In this document: positions 6,800 through 12,044 of the stretch, piece after piece
Layout of the letters: every line of letters starts with the position of its first letter
Position numbering within the stretch: position 1 is the stretch's first letter
Origin: an uncultured Bacteroidota bacterium
GTDB lineage: Bacteria; Bacteroidota; Bacteroidia; Chitinophagales; Chitinophagaceae
Direction of reading: 5' to 3'
NCBI GenBank assembly: GCA_903881265.1
Contig: CAIRSV010000033.1
Span: 1-12,044 of the forward strand
DNA: 12,044 nucleotides
Notes under the pieces: generated by a model
Database searches by the model: none
Seen by the model: only the letters and a program-made list of their open reading frames with translations
Told to the model about the DNA's origin: nothing
Translations under genes and position numbers: made by a program

Positions 6800-9700
6800 A
6801 TAGAGAAAATAAACAAGCCGATATTATCTGACATAACCTGTGTATCTAATAAATCCGCATTACCATCTCCGTTGATATCTGTAGCCACATAGCCATAAAG
6901 AAAATTGGAAATATCATCTTCCAAAGTATTCAAATCGAAGAGATCAATATTTTCATCATCATTTAAATCACCCATATACAGTGCCCAAATACCTGGCTCC
7001 ATTTCAATCGCATTGTCACCATAAACCATAGACGATGATGTTGTAAAATCATACGTGGCTGCTACCTGACCTAAGGCAACAGGATTTGAACTCCACGTAT
7101 ACAAGGTATTCCTGTTTTTAATGCCAACATAATACGATCCCATGAGCGGAGGAAAAATACAAGTAGCTGTACCGTCGGTATGAACAACCACACGTTTCGA
7201 TGCTACAGCAGAATGCGGGTAAACAGCTTCATACAAAATAACATTCACCGAATCTGTCAGCGACATATTAGAAGTTTCACTTTGATTGTACAAGGCACTT
7301 TGCATTGTTCCATTCGAAATATAATATCCTTGCATAAACAACTTGAGATTCAGAACTGATGCACAGTTGTTAATTGTCAAATTGAGCGTATGCACTGAAT
7401 CGCATCCATTGGTGCTAGTAAATGTGGCCGTATACGATCCAGTTTGAGTATAGACAGTGCCATTCCACAAGAAAGATGCACACGCGCTATCAAGTGAACT
7501 TGTCACATTAGCAGAAGGTTCGTTTATGATGATGACGGTACTTCCTATACATCCTTTTTCATCTGTTGCGACGACAGTGTAAGTCCCAGCTCCATACGAA
7601 GAAGACACCAACGCCCCATTAACCGAATACGTAAGAGGTGAATAGGACACCCCACCGGTCGATGATAGCAGTAGTTGTGTGGTACCACCTTGACATACGA
7701 TAGGCACGAAGGTCGCATTCACTTGAATGACATCTGACACACCTAGCGTCGTAGTTTCACTATAAAAACAACCGAAGTCGTCTTCAATATGCACCGTATA
7801 ATTATCTGCGGGCAAATTACTTAATGTAATTGCAAAATTATCATTCAACACATCATTGATGGTATCACCTGCCGAATTTATCCACCAAGTCAAATAAGGT
7901 TGCAGTATATTACTACCACCAGTAATGAATGCACTTAACTGCCCATCATTACCGAGACACGACACAATTGAATCGGTAGTAAAATCAATATCTAACGGAT
8001 CGGGATTTATAAATGTAATTGTTTGAAAAGCAGCGCACGTTCCATTCGAAGCAATGACAGTATGTGTGCCGGCTTCAAGTTGAATGAAGTAACCATTTGT
8101 GTTGGATGAGGAAGCTTGCGTAGGACTCACTATCGTATACGTATAACTTCCAGATGGTGTAACGCTGGCCTGCAATGACGCATTATTATCTCCAGGACAA
8201 GATATAGGCTGATCTGAATCGACCGTCAATGTAAACTGACAAGCGTTTCCTGCAATCGTTAGCATAAGAATGTTGGTCTGTAAACAACCCGACGTATTCA
8301 ACGATGTATCACTATATACTCCGCTTGTAGAATAGGTTTGACCATTAGCTGCCCACGTGTAAGTTCCTATCGAAAAGGTAGAAGTTGTGTCTAATGAACT
8401 TTGATTTATCGTCAGATTTAAATTACTTGTTTGACATGCATTGGATGATGTATAGGTCCCTGAGCTCGTATACGTCTGCGCATTGGTTGTCCATGTATAA
8501 GTATCGCATGCGGTAACGACAGCATTTATAGTTGTTGTAGGAACGACAGTTAACGACAACGTTTCTGTATGACAAGAGGTAGTACTTGAGTAGATTCCGC
8601 TTTGTGTATAGGCAATGTTATTAAGCAACCACGTATACGTATCGCAAACCGAAACAGTTGTCAGGTTACTACTGCTTTGTGTAATCGTCAAATGCAAGGT
8701 ATCAGAATGACATCCACTACTAAATGAATAAACACCATTAACTGAATAACTGATATTGTTAACTGGCCATAGATACATATCACAGGCCGATATAGTCGTT
8801 GAATTTGACGTCGTAGGTGCAATGGTCAAGTGTAAGTTATCAGCGTGACATCCATTGACTAGTTGATACGTGCCACTTGCCGAATATGATGTTGCCCCTA
8901 CTGACCAATAATATGAATCGCAAGCGGATGCAGTTGTTGTGCTTGAAGAACTAGGCGTAATTAATAGCGTTAAGATAGCTGAATGAACGCAACCAACACC
9001 ATTGATTGATGTCGACGTGTAGACACCAGATTGTGCGTAGGTTTGACCATTTGTAGCCCAAGTATATGCATCACATGCACTTTGACTGAATGTTGAAGTA
9101 CTGCTATGATTGATGATTACATATAGAACAGAAGAATCAATACAACCAGAGGCATTTGTTTGCACACTCGTATAGGTTCCAGATACGCTATACGTTGTAG
9201 CATTTTGTGACCACGTATACGTATCACAAGCAGTAACAGATGCAGTCGACGATGTGCTATGGTTGACTAGAAGTGATAGCGTGGCCGTGTTAACACAACC
9301 ACTTTGATTCAACGATGTAAAGATATAGTTGCCACTTGCAGTGTATGTCAAACCATTCCATGCATATGAATCACAAGCTGTTGCAGTATTTGTGACAGAT
9401 GTACTTGCAGCTAACGTAAGCTGAAGCACTTCAGTATGACAACCAGCAACTTGATTATATGAACCACTGTTTGAATACGTACTATTATTCACAGACCACG
9501 TGTAACTATCACAAGCCGTTGCGATAGTAATATGCGAACTGCTTGGTATCAGCGTCAGATTTAATAGTTCAATATTACATCCGTTTACATCGGTGTATGT
9601 GCCACTTGCCGTATACGTCATCATATTATATGGCCAAGTATACGAATCACAGGCTGTTATAGTTGATGTTTGCGAAATGCTCGATGTAATCGTTAATAAA

Positions 9701-12044
9701 AGGGATAAGGTATGTGTACACCCTACTGCATTCAATGATGTTTTTGTATAAACACCTGAAGCAGTATATGTCAGTCCGTTTGCAGACCACGTATACGTAT
9801 CACAGGCGGTTGCCGATACCGAGCTTGATGAACTTTGATTAAGTGTCAAATTGAGTGTATGTGTGATTGGACAACCTTGTGCATTGATAGCAGTTGAAAC
9901 ATACACTCCAGAAGTTGAATAAGAAACGTTCGTTTGATTCCACGTATATGTGTCACAGGCAATCACTGTAGCTGACGATGTTGTACTTGCAAAGATGCTC
10001 AACGTCAGCGTTGCTGTATTCACACAACCCGAGGCATTCAACGATGTGTATGTATAGGTACCTGATGTTGTATATGTAATTCCATTCCAAGTATACGAGT
10101 CGCAAGCATTCACAACTGAATTTCCGTTCGTAGTACTTTGATTGATTGTCAATGTCAGTGTGGCGGTATTGACACAACCTGATGCGTTCAGCGATGTCAA
10201 TGTATAAACGCCACTTGCGGTATAGGTCAGGCCATTCCATGTATATGAATTACAGGCTGCAGTAGTTGCATTTCCGTTCGTCGAACTTTGATGAATCGTA
10301 AGGTTAAGTGTAGCAGTATTAACGCAACCTGCAGCATTCAATGATGTGAATGTATATACACCGCTTAACGTATATGTAACGCCATTCCAAGTATACGAAT
10401 CACACGCTGTTGCAGTAGCATCTCCAATGGACGAACTCGAATTGATCGTTAAATTTAGTGTGGCTGTATTGACACAACCTGCTGCATTCAATGATGTAAA
10501 TGTGTACACACCACTGTTCGTATATGTAGCTCCATTCCACGTGTATGAATTACACGCAGTTGTGGTTAAATTACCATTCGTCGAACTTTGATTGATGGTC
10601 AAGCTTAGTGTGGCTGTATTCAAACAACCTGCCGCGTTCAAACTTGTAAGTGTGTACGTACCGCTGATGGTATACGTTGTTCCATTCCAATCATATGAAT
10701 TACAGGCCGTTGTTGTGATACTGCCATTAGCAGTTATCGCATTGATGGTCAAATTTAACGTACTCGTATTAGCGCATCCATTCGCATTCAAGGTAGTATA
10801 CGTATAGATACCTGACGTTGTATAGGTAGTACCATTCCATACATACGACCCACAAGCCGTAGCCGATTCAGGTGCAGACGTAATGCCATAATTTAATGTC
10901 AAATTCAATGTATCATATCGTGCACAACCTGCTGTGGTTGTGCCAATACCCATATATACCCCACCAACAGAATACGTTTGGTTATTCGAAGTCCACGTAT
11001 AGCTATTACAAGCTGCAACTGTTGCAGTTGATGAGGCTATACCCGGCTGTGCGATGACTTTCGTTGCCGATGCGGTGCAAGCATTCCCATCTGTCAATGT
11101 TACTGTATAACTACCTGCTGCCACATTAGTAAAGACATTCGAAGTCTGAGGTGCACCCCCATTTAATTGATAATTAATCAATCCTATACCATTCAACGCA
11201 TTCACAGTGAGTGTGGTGCTACCACCATTACAAGCTATCGCTGTATTTGAAATGCTAGCCGTTAAGTTGCACGCTGTATTACATTTAACTGACACTTTTA
11301 AACGAATATCATCAGTAAACCAGTTTGCCGCAGTCGTTCCGGTCGTAACCGAACCGCTTCCTCCAGTTACATAACCATAAATTCGTATCGTCATCGGCAC
11401 AACACTCGTCATACTTGTGATGACAGGCGAAACATAAGCCCAAGTAGAATTAGCCGATACATTTACACTTCCTATGGATGATGCATAATTATCTAGGCTT
11501 GTTCGTATGTCTAGAATAGTTGGACCAGTAGCACTTGAAAAGGTACCAAGTTTCACTGAATCCAAGGTCACATTGTATCCCGAAACGGGCGTTAACGTAA
11601 CCTGATAATACGCGCTCGTATCTGTTAATTGAAGCGATCTGTTACGAGCAGTTATACCTGCATTCATTTGTGCCGACGCATTCGAATAGGTTGATGGATT
11701 CGTATTACTTAGTAGTAATGAGGTTTGCGAAGTGTTTGCATTATTACCTTGCGTAATGTCAGATACAGTCAAATTTGGCACAGGCAAACCAGTTGTTGCA
11801 TTGCTAGTCGGTGTACCAATACTGCCAAAAGAATAATCAATACCTGAACTTTTAGGAACAATATTAATGATATAATCCTCCGTTTCGCCAAAACCATACG
11901 AAAGACATGGCGTAATAAGTGCACCATACAACCCTTCTGCCTCGATGATTCGCATGCCTGTAGGACCAGTAAGTGCAGTGCATGGAATAGTGACATTGCC
12001 TACCACATAACGCGGCCCATCAACAGCTAAATTCTCTACGAATA
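6790..12044 (-). CDS. Giant repeat-rich surface or secreted protein with SprB-like repeats and dockerin-like C-terminus (5' end outside window)
   Basis: The frame is open to the right edge, so the start lies beyond the window and no signal peptide can be seen; the GTG at 12004-12006 is not the true start. At least 1750 residues are visible. Order from N to C: a GEVED-type domain end (GFGETEDYIINIV, near 11860-11896); a jelly-roll-like region (about 11270-11850) ending in WFTDDIRLKVSV; one SprB-like repeat (about 11040-11240, with YTVTLTDGNAC); 19 tandem repeats of 46-52 residues (about 8240-11020); three SprB-like units (about 7500-8225); one isolated tandem-type repeat (about 7360-7490); and a C-terminal module (about 6790-7350) ending in two DxNxD-type calcium loops. 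The composition is Thr/Ser/Asn-rich with paired cysteines. The likely role is a cell-surface adhesin or secreted matrix protein, by analogy with SprB of gliding Bacteroidota. No type IX sorting domain is evident at the C-terminus. The partner or ligand cannot be inferred. Confidence 0.9.
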   Translation of the reverse strand, partial: FVENLAVDGPRYVVGNVTIPCTALTGPTGMRIIEAEGLYGALITPCLSYGFGETEDYIINIVPKSSGIDYSFGSIGTPTSNATTGLPVPNLTVSDITQGNNANTSQTSLLLSNTNPSTYSNASAQMNAGITARNRSLQLTDTSAYYQVTLTPVSGYNVTLDSVKLGTFSSATGPTILDIRTSLDNYASSIGSVNVSANSTWAYVSPVITSMTSVVPMTIRIYGYVTGGSGSVTTGTTAANWFTDDIRLKVSVKCNTACNLTASISNTAIACNGGSTTLTVNALNGIGLINYQLNGGAPQTSNVFTNVAAGSYTVTLTDGNACTASATKVIAQPGIASSTATVAACNSYTWTSNNQTYSVGGVYMGIGTTTAGCARYDTLNLTLNYGITSAPESATACGSYVWNGTTYTTSGIYTYTTLNANGCANTSTLNLTINAITANGSITTTACNSYDWNGTTYTISGTYTLTSLNAAGCLNTATLSLTINQSSTNGNLTTTACNSYTWNGATYTNSGVYTFTSLNAAGCVNTATLNLTINSSSSIGDATATACDSYTWNGVTYTLSGVYTFTSLNAAGCVNTATLNLTIHQSSTNGNATTAACNSYTWNGLTYTASGVYTLTSLNASGCVNTATLTLTINQSTTNGNSVVNACDSYTWNGITYTTSGTYTYTSLNASGCVNTATLTLSIFASTTSSATVIACDTYTWNQTNVSYSTSGVYVSTAINAQGCPITHTLNLTLNQSSSSSVSATACDTYTWSANGLTYTASGVYTKTSLNAVGCTHTLSLLLTITSSISQTSTITACDSYTWPYNMMTYTASGTYTDVNGCNIELLNLTLIPSSSHITIATACDSYTWSVNNSTYSNSGSYNQVAGCHTEVLQLTLAASTSVTNTATACDSYAWNGLTYTASGNYIFTSLNQSGCVNTATLSLLVNHSTSSTASVTACDTYTWSQNATTYSVSGTYTSVQTNASGCIDSSVLYVIINHSSTSTFSQSACDAYTWATNGQTYAQSGVYTSTSINGVGCVHSAILTLLITPSSSSTTTASACDSYYWSVGATSYSASGTYQLVNGCHADNLHLTIAPTTSNSTTISACDMYLWPVNNISYSVNGVYSFSSGCHSDTLHLTITQSSSNLTTVSVCDTYTWLLNNIAYTQSGIYSSTTSCHTETLSLTVVPTTTINAVVTACDTYTWTTNAQTYTSSGTYTSSNACQTSNLNLTINQSSLDTTSTFSIGTYTWAANGQTYSTSGVYSDTSLNTSGCLQTNILMLTIAGNACQFTLTVDSDQPISCPGDNNASLQASVTPSGSYTYTIVSPTQASSSNTNGYFIQLEAGTHTVIASNGTCAAFQTITFINPDPLDIDFTTDSIVSCLGNDGQLSAFITGGSNILQPYLTWWINSAGDTINDVLNDNFAITLSNLPADNYTVHIEDDFGCFYSETTTLGVSDVIQVNATFVPIVCQGGTTQLLLSSTGGVSYSPLTYSVNGALVSSSYGAGTYTVVATDEKGCIGSTVIIINEPSANVTSSLDSACASFLWNGTVYTQTGSYTATFTSTNGCDSVHTLNLTINNCASVLNLKLFMQGYYISNGTMQSALYNQSETSNMSLTDSVNVILYEAVYPHSAVASKRVVVHTDGTATCIFPPLMGSYYVGIKNRNTLYTWSSNPVALGQVAATYDFTTSSSMVYGDNAIEMEPGIWALYMGDLNDDENIDLFDLNTLEDDISNFLYGYVATDINGDGNADLLDTQVMSDNIGLFIFSMHP
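6840..6975 (-). other. Dockerin-like pair of calcium-binding loops
   Basis: Two EF-hand-like loops are encoded at about 6933-6972 (GDLNDDENIDLFD) and 6844-6879 (DINGDGNADLLD). They are spaced and ordered as in type I dockerin-like modules. Calcium binding is likely; cohesin binding is not implied. The protein ends about 18 residues after the second loop. Confidence 0.7.
7360..7495 (-). repeat. Isolated copy of the tandem repeat near the C-terminus
   Basis: This stretch encodes a unit with ACASFLWNGTVYTQTGSYT, then TNGCDSVHTLNLTINNC, which matches the array consensus. It is separated from the main array by three SprB-like units of about 720 bp. It directly precedes the C-terminal module and may act as its connector. 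Confidence 0.8.
7500..8225 (-). repeat. Three SprB-like repeats
   Basis: Three units begin near the Cys codons at 8197 (CPGDNNASL), 7957 (CLGNDGQLSAFITGG) and about 7696 (CQGGTTQLLLSSTGG). They end in LEAGTHTVIAS, LPADNYTVHIEDDFGC and GAGTYTVVATDEKGC. The pattern of an initial Cys, a Gly-rich strand, and a final G-x-YTV-x-x-D-x-x-GC is that of SprB-type repeats of Bacteroidota surface proteins. The first unit is the most degenerate. Confidence 0.75.
8647..9375 (-). repeat. Five-unit block, copy 2 (units 12-16, 729 bp)
   Basis: Unit lengths in order are 147, 153, 153, 138 and 138 bp, identical to copy 1. Residue patterns also correspond: unit 12 matches 7 (SGCVNTATL), 14 matches 9 (NGxTYxxSGVYT with VGCxH), and 15 matches 10 (SYSASGTY/TYTASGTY with VNGC). 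The copies have clearly diverged in sequence, so the duplication is old. Confidence 0.75.
9376..10104 (-). repeat. Five-unit block, copy 1 (units 7-11, 729 bp)
   Basis: Unit lengths in order are 147, 153, 153, 138 and 138 bp. The same series follows in the next block. Unit 7 is of the WNG...SLNASGCVNTATL type, 8 and 9 are long forms, and 10 and 11 are short forms. Confidence 0.75.

Larger units (their letters stand above)
8240..11020 (-). repeat. Tandem array of 19 Cys-containing protein repeats, units of 138-156 bp
   Basis: Each unit opens with a motif like ACDSYTWNG, then TYTxSGxYT, then a second Cys (usually in xxGC), then TLxLTI. The first-Cys codons of units 1-18 lie at 11008, 10852, 10702, 10552, 10402, 10252, 10102, 9955, 9802, 9649, 9511, 9373, 9226, 9073, 8920, 8782, 8644 and 8506 (lower coordinate); the matching position of unit 19 is 8368. 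Units 2-6 are all 150 bp and the most alike, with SLNAxGCVNTATL nearly constant, which suggests recent expansion. Later units alternate between longer forms and a 138-bp form that lacks the SLNAxG segment. The two cysteines per unit may form a disulfide in each module. Confidence 0.93.

Noticed and set aside
9953..10240. A minus-strand 95-codon frame overlapping the adhesin
   Set aside because: It overlaps the giant gene in another frame and shows only the out-of-frame image of the repeats.
10346..10807. Two plus-strand open frames of 81 and 71 codons inside the adhesin gene
   Set aside because: They run antisense through the repeat units and mirror the same periodicity; they are shadows of the minus-strand repeats.
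8240..11020. Regular repeats that could suggest a CRISPR array or satellite DNA
   Set aside because: Units are 138-156 bp, stay in one long open frame, vary by whole codons and encode a consistent protein motif, so they are coding repeats.
12004..12006. GTG as the start codon of the giant protein
   Set aside because: The frame stays open upstream to the window edge with sensible GEVED-like sequence (VDGPRYVVGNVTIP), so this is an internal valine.

Overview
The window looks like chromosomal DNA from a member of the Bacteroidota, probably an environmental Chitinophagales-, Saprospirales- or Sphingobacteriales-type organism. Four things point there: an AT-rich sequence; gene starts without clear Shine-Dalgarno sites; several upstream TAnnTTTG boxes, the Bacteroidota -7 promoter element; and a giant surface protein with SprB-type repeats, a GEVED-type domain and a C-terminal module typical of that phylum. 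No tRNA, rRNA, CRISPR array, insertion sequence or phage gene is visible.

The left part (1-3666) is housekeeping. It holds the C-terminal end of a 3-oxoacid CoA-transferase subunit B, then infC (initiation factor IF-3), a small glycine-tailed RRM RNA-binding protein that ends at a strong intrinsic terminator, and a PcrA/UvrD-type helicase with its own promoter-like box almost touching the start codon. The usual infC partners rpmI and rplT do not follow infC.

The middle part (3773-6738) is a tight two-gene unit and the most interesting element. A 129-residue protein of unknown function has an outline like a beta-grasp (ubiquitin/MoaD/ThiS) protein and ends exactly in Gly-Gly. Two bases later begins an 857-residue DUF4132/MolR-like protein without a visible WGR domain. 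The pair may be an undescribed ubiquitin-like or sulfur-carrier-like system, but no E1, E2 or protease gene is seen nearby, so this is a hypothesis.

The right part (6790-12044, minus strand, convergent with the pair) is one huge secreted or surface protein whose N-terminus lies outside the window. From N to C it has a GEVED-type end, a jelly-roll-like region, one SprB-like repeat, 19 tandem Cys-containing repeats, three more SprB-like repeats, one isolated copy of the tandem repeat, and a C-terminal module ending in two dockerin-like calcium loops. Within the array, the spacing between repeats reveals a second level of order: a five-repeat block of exactly 729 bp occurs twice.
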